A stretch of DNA of 64,000 nt. Origin: Glossina fuscipes (lineage: Eukaryota; Arthropoda; Insecta; Diptera; Glossinidae). Of this stretch, positions 13,627-24,166 are shown piece after piece; positions within the stretch are counted from its first letter, which is position 1, and every line of letters starts with the position of its first letter. The stretch lies in the NCBI RefSeq assembly GCF_014805625.2, contig NW_023998458.1, positions 186,001-250,000 on the forward strand, written 5' to 3'. A program made the translations under genes and the position numbers. The notes under the pieces were generated by a model that was not told where the DNA came from, did no database searches, and saw nothing but the letters and a program-made list of their open reading frames with translations.

Positions 13627-14624
13627 ATGGAAGTGAACAAAGAGAAAATTCGGTACATTTTACAGTTTTTCTTTGACAAAGGCGAAAATGCAAGCCAGGC
13701 GGCTAAAATTGTGAATGGTGTTTATGGTTCCGATACTGTAACAGCCAATTATGTGCAATTTTGGTTTCATAGATTCCGTTCAGGAATTTTTGATGTTAAA
13801 GACGCACCTCGCACAGGTAGGCCGGTCGCCGAAAATATCGATAAAATCGAAGAAATGATCGAAGTTGACCGGCATGTTAGCAGTCGTAACATCGCTCAGG
13901 AGCTAAAAATCAACCATAAAACAGTTTTAAACCATTTACACAAAGCTGGATTCCAAAAGAAGCTCGATGTTTGGGTGCCGCACCAATTAACTGAAAAAAA
14001 CATGATGGATCGAATTTCCATCTGCGAAGCCTTGGCCAAACGGAATGAGATAGACCCATTTCTTAAACGGATGGTGACTGGAGATGAGAAATGGATCACA
14101 TACGATAACCCTGTGCGAAAACGACCGTGGTCAAAGAGCGGTGAAGCACCTCACAAACGGTCAGGAAGGTTTTGCTATGCATTTGGTGGGACTGGAAGGG
14201 GATTATTTATTATGAGCTGCTTCCATATGGCCAAACGTTAAATTCTGATCTCTACTGTCAACAACTGGACCGTTTGAAGATAGCGAATGACCAGAAACGG
14301 CCAGAATTGGCCAACAGGAGAGGTGTCGTGTTCCACCAGGACAACGCTAGCCCACATACATCTACAGTGACTCGCCAGAAACTTCGGGAGCTTGGTTGGG
14401 AAGTTTTAATGCATCCGCCATACAGTCCGGACTTGGCACCAAGCGATTATCATCTTTTTCTTGCATTGCAAAATTTCTTTAATGATAAAAAATTGGAATC
14501 TAGGGAGGATTGTGAAAATCGACTACTAGAGTTTCTTGCAAACAGAGACCAGGACTTCTATGAGAGAGGCATTTTGAAGTTACCTTTAAAATGGCAACAA
14601 ATCGTACAACAAAACGGTCCATAG
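13627..14624 (+). pseudogene. mariner transposase, frameshifted
   Basis: The natural start is the ATG at 13,627 (MEVNKEKIRYILQFFFDKGE). An N-terminal helix-turn-helix region follows, then the linker WVPHQL and the catalytic DDE/D domain. The three catalytic aspartates are visible: TGDEKW (14,083), HQDNAS (14,340) and APSDYHLF (14,445). The last two are separated by 34 residues, the DD34D signature of mariner. Reading continues in frame to about 14,155, then shifts: sequence from about 14,172 (LCIWWDWKGIIYYELL) is in another frame. This points to a small deletion just before the IWWD motif. The 3' end stops early at QQNGP. As it stands it cannot make a full transposase. Confidence 0.93.
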
Positions 14625-14679
14625 TTGACCCAAATCGGACAATCCGAAGCATATTAATTAAAGCCCTGAAGTTCATATA

Positions 14680-14710
14680 AAAATAATGGATTTCTTTTTC
14701 CCCAACTTAA
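14680..14710 (-). repeat. mariner 3' terminal inverted repeat
   Basis: Reverse complement starts TTAAGTTGGGG and then matches the 5' repeat perfectly. It is followed by TA, the target-site duplication. Confidence 0.93.
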
Positions 14711-15804
14711 TATATATACATATGCTATTTGCACATCTTTTATATGTTCAAACCTCCCGAATGTCCATACATTTATGGTTGAATATATATATGCGTATAT
14801 ATACATATATATATACATTTGAAATCAAGGTTGTTTATTAACCGGTACTTTATTAAAAAGAAACTATATACAAGGGCCTATTTGAGGCACCCTTATAAGT
14901 CTCGTTTAAATATTGCATAGTACATATATATATTTGAAAGCCGCGTATGTTTGTATTTACAAGTATATTTGAAACACGTAACGTTTGTAAAGCACAAAGC
15001 CGTATACGTCCTGCAATGCGAAGATTAGCTGAAAAATGTCCAAACTGAACAAGAAAATGGCAGCATTTGGCCAAAAAAAGTAAGTGAATTTGTGCCTAAC
15101 CAGACAAGTACTCGACAATATCCCAACGATTTGGGCTCGTAGTTGTTATTGCTGTCTGACAAACGTTTCAGCTAATCGATGTGAGAGACTTTGTGAAAAT
15201 GGATGTAATCCAGTACAGGATTGTCAATCAGCCTTTCTGGGTCGCTATACCATATATATATATGTAGCTAGTGGTAGATAATCGTCGAATTATGGTTGGA
15301 GTGATAACAGAGGGTACTAACATGTGCAAATGGCTCGTGCTGACCGCACGCATCGAAACAGCGAGTTTCACGTCGATGGCAACGGCAAAATTGCTTCAAT
15401 GAATTGCATGAGTGGAAGCCCCTTTGCTGTCACACTCTCCATTTTCTCCAGATCTAACTCCCAGCAGCTATTATCTGCTGACCAGTCCCACAAGGATACT
15501 TCAGGAAAAGAGATTTGTTTTCAATGCTTTCTTTATATGATATCTAAATGATAGCGACCCATTAAGACCGTTTGTATTGAGACTGCGTTGGGAAATACGA
15601 GTTAAATTTTACAAAAAAAAAAAAAAAAAAAAATGAAAAAAGGAAAGAATTGTTCTCTTAGTTTGTTTGGGAACTTTTCGGACAACCCTCGACGATATGC
15701 ATTTAGTTCAATTTCAAAATGTTTAGTTGTTCTACTGGGAGGCCTGAGTTAATGGTCTATAGCGACTGATACTTACAACCTTAACAACAAAGATGCCAAA
15801 TGAT

Positions 15805-15845
15805 AGGATGATGATGACAATAATGATGATGATGATGATGATGAC
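15805..15845. repeat. GAT microsatellite
   Basis: A run of GAT triplets with a few interruptions, followed by further GA/AT-rich triplets to about 15,870. Confidence 0.9.
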
Positions 15846-16483
15846 TACGAGAATAATGATAATGAAAATGAAGGCAATGTTTCTGATGTTAGGATGCTAC
15901 TAATGCTGATTAAATGCTACTACATGGTAAGGACGATAATGCAACAAACTTCTCTCCTCCTAAGCTGCATTAGCAGGCAGTAAATGTGAGTTTCTATCAT
16001 AAACGGAAATGTTCAAAATGCACATTTACTCCGTGTGGTAATTTGCATTTAAATGGAAAACTTAATGTTTGCTTTACAAAGGATCGGTCTCCTCCTCTTA
16101 TATCTTATACTAGTATAAGCACGCACACAAGTATTTGCGTACATATATGCAATTGCGCCTAATGAAGAAATGTTTCTTTTTTTGCGTATAGGTTAGTAGG
16201 ATATCCGAGATAATATGTATATATAGAATAAAACTCTTGTCCCCGAATTTTTATGTAAATTTCCTTTTTTTCATATTTTATTTCTAAGGTAAAAATCTTT
16301 CGAATATATGTTTTTTAATTAAATTCTGCTTTCGAAGTTGACATGTGACAGCGTACGTAGTACTGTACCATCCGCATACACTGAATACATTCAGTTTAAA
16401 TTTCCGGCCTTGTGTTTTATAATTTCCGGTAACTTATCGACAGTTGTTCAACAAATAAACATTACCAATCGTGGAGGGAACGA

Positions 16484-16530
16484 AAGCGAAAGAGAGAGAG
16501 AGAGAGACAGAGAGAGAGCGAGTGAGAGGG
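16484..16530. repeat. GA microsatellite
   Basis: Mostly uninterrupted GA dinucleotides with AC and GC interruptions. Confidence 0.9.
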
Positions 16531-17041
16531 GTCGGGAGAGAGATAAATAAAGGTAGAGAGGAAGAATACTAAAGAATGCTGGAACATAATATGGGGCGTT
16601 TGAGAGAGTGTTAAACACAAAACCGATATCACAAAAACCCGTATTTACGCATACACACACACACGTACACACAGCCATTGACGTTGCCTTTCACATATGT
16701 TTAACCCACAAGCATACACATTCATTAACAGGAGTTAGGAACCAGTCTCACTACTACTGCTACTACTAGTAATACGAATAATAATGCCACTAGCACTACA
16801 AGCGCCACTTGAATTAAGCTATACGGGCTTTTTGTAAAAACCACTTGAAAAGCGAATTTTACATAAACTATTGCATTCTACGCAGAAATCAGCTCTATAG
16901 CGCTTCAACATCTTCCCGCACTTTTTGCAGTTGTGTAATGAAAACCATAGCAAGCAACAACAACTTAACCAATGAAAGCAAATTTTGGGAATTTACATCA
17001 AAACAAACATTATTTTAGATAACAGTTGACAAGGAGACAAG

Positions 17042-17081
17042 GCAGTCAAGCAGTCAGGCAATCAGGCAATCAGGCAATCAT
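17042..17081. repeat. 8-bp tandem repeat CAGGCAAT
   Basis: Three exact copies of an 8-base unit preceded by diverged copies (CAGTCAAG, CAGT). Confidence 0.85.
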
Positions 17082-17662
17082 TCGGGAGCTGAGAGAATTA
17101 TTATTGTTCTTATATTTAAAATTTGATGGTACGTCTGGTCGTGTGTATGTGTGTGTGCATGTGTGTGTCTATGCACGTTTCATTTGTTTGTACGTGAATG
17201 GAAGTCAGTGTGTGAAATTAAGGTTTATACATGAAATTAGTTCATTTCGTTTATCAACCACAAAACACTATTTGTGCACAATAGATGTGCACATGCACAT
17301 GCACGCACACGTAAACGCATACAATAGCATACATTCGGCATTTAGATGTTTTGCGGTAAAACCCATATAGGCACACACTTGAGCATGGAATAAATGTTAA
17401 ATTAAAACGCAATAAAAAATAATGCATACGAAGTAATATTCTGTGAAAGTAACGGCAATAGATTAAATAAGTTTTCAGCACATTTAACGGATTATGGAAT
17501 TCGCATCAATTGCATTTTTCTCTTTCCCGCAATTCGGAATTAACCGGTACGCTATTAGGCTCTCCTGGGAAGATTTTTGTTACCCTCTCTCTCTATGATA
17601 TCAACTAGAATAGATTTTTCTAAAAAAATGAAGTAAGCATTTTTTTAAGCCAGGATAAGTAC

Positions 17663-18052
17663 TGTGAGGAGCCAAATGTCAGAGCTCGTTTTGGCCTCAC
17701 AGTGTCCCCGTCTCTGGTGGGGAGGGAAGTGCTACGATAAGAATAGAATAAGAATAGAATAAGAGTAGGGTAGGAGAAGAGCAGAATAAGAGTAGGGTAA
17801 GAATAGGTTAAGAGCAGGGTAAGAATAGACTAAGGTAGGCTAATTAGGAAGCTAGAGTGAGTAAGTTAGAGGAGTCGAGTTTCGGTTTGAGAGTCCATCG
17901 GTCGCAGGCCACGCAAGCAACCAGACGTTAAGTAAATGATTAAAGAAAACCCAATAAAATGAAGAATACTATAAACGGAATAAAATACAAATTTCTTGTG
18001 ATTCAATTCTTGGGCCGCCAGCCCCACAGAATGGACGAGATACGCCCTCACA
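17663..18052. mobile_element. Solo LTR of an LTR retrotransposon
   Basis: A 390-bp unit beginning TGTGAGG and ending CCTCACA, so it has perfect TG...CA ends with a 7-bp terminal inversion. A GTAC direct repeat flanks it (17,659-17,662 and 18,053-18,056), a 4-bp target duplication as in Ty3/gypsy elements of the mdg1/412 kind. Candidate AATAAA signals lie near 17,953 and 17,980. No coding sequence adjoins it, so it is probably a solo LTR left by recombination. Strand is uncertain; the polyadenylation signals favour plus. Confidence 0.8.
17735..17845 (+). repeat. Degenerate GAATAA/GTAG tandem array inside the solo LTR
   Basis: A run of units of about 10-15 bp (AGAATAGAATAAG, AGAGTAGGGTA, AGAGCAGAATA and variants). 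It forms a purine-rich strand of roughly 110 bases in the first third of the LTR. Confidence 0.8.
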
Positions 18053-18884
18053 GTACATATACGACGTCGAACTGTAGTACGAAAAGAGGACGATGAGGCA
18101 GAATATTTGAATGCGTTTTAATGGCCCTAAGTTTGCAGATGGGTAGTAAACATTAAGAAAGAAATTTGTTGTAATAAAACAACAAAAATTTAAGCACGTT
18201 TTTCTCGATTTTTCCAAACAACTCGTAAACGAACTCGCACAGTTTTCGTCTGTTCATTCGCATTCTTTACAACAAATTTAAAATAGCATCCTGCAGTGCT
18301 TAGGAGAACTGTGTCACATTAGGGAAGGTAATTTAAGAATTATTCATTAAGGTAAATGATAGGTGATTGTTTTTCATAGAGGGGAAATATTTTGCGAATA
18401 TTACTTTGCTTAGGAGAAGCAAGCAAACAAGTGTCTTGGTAACGTGTTCTGACCAAGAACCCTACAATTGTTCATTTAACATCACTGATCCATTTGTATA
18501 GAGATAGTAACTGAAATCTTTTTCAGAGACAGATAGATAACATACAATAAAATAACTTCTCCAAAGCATTCACTTCAGAACGCAGCCTTTTTGCACAATT
18601 AAACTTCACACTATAATTAATTGTTCAACCAACTTAGCTTGATAATAGAATAAGCATAACCCGTGTAATACCGACAGCAATATGGACACCCAGTTAAGCG
18701 ATGACCGCTTGCGATACAAAGGTATATTAATTTAACTAATTATTTTTTTGGTGCAGCAAGGCCATGTTGCAAAAGTCGGCAAAGTGACCGTTGGGACAGC
18801 TTTGATTGCATTCAATATTTGTACAAGCAGAAGTCTTTAATTATTTAAGATTCTTTAAACCCTACCTGTTATGAGTAATAAAGC

Positions 18885-19225
18885 ATGTTTTTGTACCATG
18901 CACTACTTATAGTAATAGGGTACATTAAGTTTGCGCAGATGTATGCGACTCCCGGAAGGACTAAAAAAGGACGCAACTTTTATTATTCCGATTTTGCCTG
19001 TTTGTCCGCCCGTCTTTGCGTGTTGTCTTTTTGTGTTCAGCGTACAGGGGACTCTAATTTTTGCGATATTTTGATAAAACTTGCTAACACCAAGGACGAA
19101 TGCTCTTGAAAATCGTTGGGATCGGATCATTTTTTCGACTATTGCCCATATAGTGTTATTTTGAATAGTCGTTACATGACAAACTGTGTTAGACGAACGC
19201 CGGGCCATGCCCACTTTAGTATTAT
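18885..19225 (+). repeat. Dispersed fly repeat (family A), partial copy
   Basis: Opens with GTACCATGCACTAC, AGGGTACATTAAGTTTG and CCCGGAAGGAC. It then has TGTTTGTCCGCCCGTC, GCGATATTTTGATAAAACTTG and GGGATCGGATCATTTTTTCGAC. Order and spacing match the better-preserved copies at 55.9 and 60.4 kb. Short frames inside it are not genes. Confidence 0.7.
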
Positions 19226-22193
19226 TACTTGCTTAGAAATAAGTTTAGCGCTATGATTGCATTCACACCGTGACTGTCTCGATATTAACTGTTGCGAAGT
19301 TGGCGATTCCAATGGTAGTAGACAGACCTATTGATGTATACAAGAACGGGAGGAAGTAAGAAAATGAAAGAATAGACAAATGCATGGATGATCGTAAGTA
19401 TAAATGAAGAACAGATACGCACAATTGAGAGAGAGATGGACGAACGGATAGATGAATCAGTGAGTACTTGGACGGACAAAATTAACCTTACGAAAATTGC
19501 ACTGTGAGATTTTACTTTACACTTTGCACTTCTCAGTGTGACGCTCTCTATCTCTTAATAAGTTTTTCTAAAAGCGATTTACAAATAGGATAATTGAAGA
19601 AAAGATACAACCAAGTCAAATTTTATGCTGATCGAAAATATATATAGATGATGAGCTTTCGATTTTCACTTGCTTGAAAATTTTATCAAAATATTTTATG
19701 TAAGCGTTTAAGCTTAAAACACACATATATACCACCAGTCCTGCCAGGTGGGTTATTTCTTAAATTTTCTTATGTCGTTTGAAAACTTTTTGGAAATGTT
19801 TGGTTGCTTTGACAACAACGTGGAACATGAAATCCATATGCAAGGGGATCGTCCGGTGACGCGTTAATGCCCAAATACTACATTGTTTCTGAGACCGATT
19901 AGCAATGAAGGATCTGCGATGTTTATTTCAACCTGCTACGGAAGCGACAACAAAATGATTATGTTTCGGCTCCATTAAGTCACTTAGATGTGTAATTATT
20001 GGAAGTGGGTATAAATGAGCAAATTCTGTTCTTATGGACACAATAATCTGTTTCCTGCCGTATATGTACAAACCTCAAGAACCTTTCTGTAAATTTTCAT
20101 TTCAATAAAATTTTTTTTCAACTTTTATATTTAATTCTTGATTTGATTTATTTGTTTCACTTTATTATTATTTGATTATTTTTTTTTCTTTTGTCTTTTT
20201 TTTTTTTTTTGTTTTTCCCATATGTTCATAATGTATAATATTTGTTCACTTGTTAATATCTTCTTCTGTGTCTGTTAGTTGTTTTCATTTTATAGTTTTT
20301 TTGTCATTTGTTTTTTTTTTTTTTTTGCATATAAATGCATTTACATAACTATTTGTGTGTATATTATATTTTACAAGCTAGAGTACAAATTGTACATAGT
20401 TATTTTATATTATTTTAATTTTTTATGATGTATTATTCTTATTTATTTAAAATTGTTGCGGTTGTTGGTTGTTAGTATTACATTACACGTTCTCTGATTA
20501 TCTAAAGTTTAATTAATAATTTCTCTCTTTTTTTTTATGCATCTCTGTAAAGGGTGTACACATATGATACGATTGCACATTTTAATTTATTCAACAAAAA
20601 AAATAATTTTTAATGTTTTATGAGTGATCGGACAAAAGCAGTCCTCCGGAACTCGTTGGTTGTGTGTGCTAATGATTTAGGAAACATTTTTCGAAATATG
20701 GGTTTATAGTGATTAAAAAATGCTGTCAATGTTGTGTCAAATTTAATCCTTGAGCTATTAATGTATTCATTGGGTTCTCTTAAAAGGATGATTGGCAAAT
20801 CTTGCCGGTGGGGAGACTTGCTAAGTATATGAAAAATGACGACATTGCATCGAGGGTTGAATATTTTTGTTCTGGAATACTAGATTTTTTTTTTTTTTTA
20901 GGAATTATGAAACATATGATATTTTTTATTTTTTTTTTTCTTTAAAATATAAGCTCAACTTGGAATTCATATAATCGTTAAGGCTTTAATTCGAAAAATC
21001 TCTGTGATTGGCAGTGTGATGCATCCATTGCGTTTACGAAAACCATGTGTTTTTTATATAAAACATCGACCTTATATCATGATCTTATCATTTTTTATTG
21101 ATACACCCAATGTTCACGTAAGAGTATGATTGCGTGCATTTGCTGCACACTATCAACCTTTAACAGACGGCACTGAAACGCCGTGTAAATGTGGTTTATA
21201 TTTAAATATATGTGAGAGTAGTACGTGTTTGTTTATGTGATATTTAATTTTCTAATTACAAATGCATTTTATCTGCTTCTTATTTTTGTTTTTTATTTTT
21301 AAATATAATTTCTATATAAGTTTTATTTATTTAATTTTTCTTTTTTCAATAATTAATTTAAATGCACAACAGTACAGTTGATATTGTTTCTATTACAAAT
21401 TCTATGCAAAAATTTTACAAATAATCATTTGCATATCAAATGCAATTACGGCAGATATGCATCAAAAACGAAAACGCAACACACACAAAAAAAATGGAAA
21501 AAAAAAAAACACGTAAACTAAAAAACAAGAGAGATAACACTAATTGCACTGTAACAATATGAGTAAATTCAATTAATGTATGTTTTATGGGTAATGGAGA
21601 TTGACTTATTTTATGTATAACATATTTACAGGAGATACATTCAAGAATTTTATATTACATATTTTAAGTGAGTATACGAATTCTAATTAAGATTGCGGTC
21701 TTAGTACATTTGCATTGATGTCTCAAAGGCTTGTTAACCTCCTTGGTTGGTGATGTGCGGGACACCCAAATTTTGAACCAAGTTATTGATTTAAAACGAT
21801 CGATTACTGTATTCCCTAACCCTTTTTTCGTTTTTGGGATCATATTTAAGATCTTTACTTTGGAAAAGAACAGTGAAAATTAGTGTTGAGATTAATGCTT
21901 AAAAAATGATGAATGTGCCGATAACCAAGTAAGCCGAAGATTTGACAACAATATTGTGGGTATCAAGAGTAGACGCGCGAAAGGCCAAAAATCGCGTTTG
22001 ACAACTCAATGGCAGCGGATTGAACACGTACGAGTACCGGCCTTTAACAGACACAAATTATCTCCTACCAGGCAGATGGGACTGTATTTCAAAAATAATG
22101 AAAGTTTGGCGGTTACAGTTTGAAATTTTGTATAAAATAGTGTTGGAATATTGATTTAATTTCGTCAACTGTGAAGAGAGTAATTGAAAAATA
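19226..22193. other. No gene recognised; very T-rich block
   Basis: From about 20,080 to 21,500 the plus strand is dominated by T runs, so the Dscam strand is A-rich. It resembles the AU-rich sequence of long fly 3' UTRs, but no transcript evidence is available. The rest shows nothing recognisable. Confidence 0.45.
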
Positions 22194-22340
22194 GTGAGAG
22201 TCAACGCCAAGAAGCCCACAACCAACCGTACATTAAAGGAAAAGATTCCAGGCTACATCAACGAGATTCAGCCACATTTACGAAAAATGATTATGAAAAA
22301 TTTCGATAGAAGATGTGCTATTCCACACATAATCGTGTCC
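22194..22340 (+). pseudogene. Possible transposase C-terminal relic
   Basis: The reading frame gives NRTLKEKIPGYINEIQPHL, then RKMIMKNFDRR. The pattern resembles the helical C terminus of Tc1/mariner-class transposases (LK..I...I..I.p....m..v..nf..R). No catalytic motif is visible upstream, so this is weak evidence. Confidence 0.3.
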
Positions 22341-23724
22341 TGCATACTCTATGACTCACTAAAAAGATTACAATTATTTAATTCAAATCTTGCATAAATT
22401 TTGGTACATCGTTTATATGACTGCCAGCAAATAGTAATTTTTCTATCATCAATAAGAACTATTTTTTTAAGAATTGATTTTAAAAATCTCTTTGGAAAAT
22501 AGTGCTATGATTATTTATACATTTAGTGCTGGTTAGATCGTGACTTGTCACTGTTAAAATTGTTAAGATTGAAATAGGTAAGCAAAACTTCCACAAGTTC
22601 TTGTTTGATACCCAATAGGCATAGCACAATGCCATATGAAACTAAAGTCACTTTAAACTATTAATAAAGCCATACTCGCTTTAAAGTGGGTACCTTTCTT
22701 TTACGCCCTCTGCAAACATAGACTATCACTTCAAAATGACAAAAGCGATCAACGCTATTTTTAGCTTAAGGTTTAAAACTAATATCGTTTATAGGCTGAA
22801 AGTGGTTATGAAACAGACTAATGTATGTTGCAAATTGGTCTAATGGCCGCCAGCTAAAAGAGGTACTAATTGTTTTTTGCTTTTCGCGGAAGTACTTGTG
22901 AACGTAACATAGTCAATAAAAAAGCACTGATGCACTGAACACGCCCATTTCATGAAGATATGTTGTGATCATCGGCTAAAAGGGTGTAAACAAAATTGTA
23001 ATTATTTCAAGTTGTGCAACCGCGAGCTTTTCAACGACAAGCATACAGATAGGTGATCAGCGTGGACTCAGAATCTTACGATTATCAAGAATAATGTCCC
23101 ATGAATGTCTTTTGATGATGGGCGTAAGTATATTCTTAGCACAATTTTATATTGCCAGAAAACATAAAAATTGCCCCTGCCCCTGTATCAGTTGATATTA
23201 TCACAAGATACTAGGCTTGTTAACGAGCCCATGATTAACGAAAAAAACCTGCTATGAATTCTTATCAATTTTTAGCTATGTTTAAAATCTGTGCAGGAGA
23301 AAAGATGAACGTTTTCTTCATTTGTTTGAGTTCATATTGCAATAGGCAAGAATCAGACCTATTCCTAAGCAAGCGAAAATAGTTATATAAGCAATTAATA
23401 GGAGCTTATTTAACAGTCTGGACGCTGCTATTCTTGGTGGGTAACAAAAAGAGGATTGCTCCTCGTTTTCAAAATCAGACTAGACTTACAGGTCAAAAAT
23501 GATTTCTAAAATTTCATTTATGATCGTAGAAATATCTAGTTTAAGGTTAATTTAATGTCATAGGTCGATTAAATTTTTAAAAACTTAATGAATAAAAAAA
23601 AATTCCTATCATCTATCACTTCCTCAAGTTAACGTGCCTTTCATGTAATGGATTATATTTATAATAAAATGAAAAATATGTCCATTTCTCTTCATTTTTC
23701 TTGCTTTTGACCTACTTATGCTTA
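22341..23724. other. Downstream flank or extended 3' UTR of Dscam
   Basis: AT-rich sequence without motifs. It may be transcribed as an extended Dscam 3' UTR if the signals at 23,725-23,734 are bypassed. Confidence 0.4.
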
Positions 23725-23734
23725 TTTATTTATT
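23725..23734 (-). terminator. Candidate polyadenylation signals of Dscam
   Basis: Two overlapping AATAAA hexamers read on the minus strand about 130 nt past the Dscam stop codon. They would define a short 3' UTR. Long T-rich tracts (A-rich on the minus strand) further downstream make an extended neuronal-type 3' UTR equally possible. Confidence 0.35.
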
Positions 23735-23865
23735 GAACTACTTTTGTTTTATCATTTTTACGAGGTTTCTTCTTTTATACTTTCAATTGTTCTTTCTCTC
23801 CACTTACTACATCACTTACTCGTCCCCAGTGCCGGTCATCATTCGTCTGCACATTGAACATCGTC

Positions 23866-24166
23866 CTATACGTGTATAGTAAACTCTTGTCGTTCTTGTT
23901 CCTTCTTTTCATGATATCGCGCTAATAGCGAGCTGAGTTCCTCTCTGTCAACTTTACTCAACTGACCATCGGTATTTTCCATAACTCGTTGTACTTCCAA
24001 GTCCAAAGCCCGTTGTTCGTGATCACATTCGGCTTCACTGAACTCACGTGAATCCATAAAACCAGTGGGTGGACGAAAGCCCATATTGCCGTTCACCCCG
24101 GTCATCGCTGCAATGGTCGCAGCTATAGAGGCTGATGTTTCTGAATTGTTAATTTCACTGTTTAAA
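23866..24166 (-). CDS. Dscam-like: Dscam terminal exon: coiled acidic C terminus with PDZ-type end
   Basis: Encodes LNSEINNSETSASIAATIAA, MTGVNGNMGFRPPTGFMDSR, then an acidic, probably helical stretch (EQRALDLEVQRVMENTD, VDREELSSLLARYHEKKEQE) ending EFTIHV before a TAG stop at 23,866-23,868. The last three residues I-H-V fit a class II PDZ-ligand pattern (hydrophobic-x-hydrophobic). The exon enters in phase 2 after TTTTTTTAG. A second in-frame AG lies 9 nt further in. Confidence 0.93.

Larger units (their letters stand above)
13442..14710 (+). mobile_element. mariner-family DNA transposon, nearly complete copy
   Basis: A 1,269-bp element flanked on both sides by TA target duplications (13,440-13,441 and 14,711-14,712). 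It has terminal inverted repeats of about 31 bp that match at 29 positions (core GGGGAAAAAGAAATCC). It encodes a broken mariner transposase on the plus strand. It is inserted in a TA/CA-rich microsatellite block about 9 kb past the 3' end of Dscam. The conserved ends suggest a fairly recent insertion. Confidence 0.95.
14713..17658. other. No gene recognised
   Basis: Between the mariner and the solo LTR there are TA/CA-rich simple repeats, a 23-base A run near 15,611, the GAT and GA microsatellites and the 8-bp tandem repeat. No coding motif was found. Confidence 0.5.

Noticed and set aside
18885..19214. Overlapping frames on both strands
   Set aside because: They lie wholly in a family A repeat whose other copies do not keep any frame.
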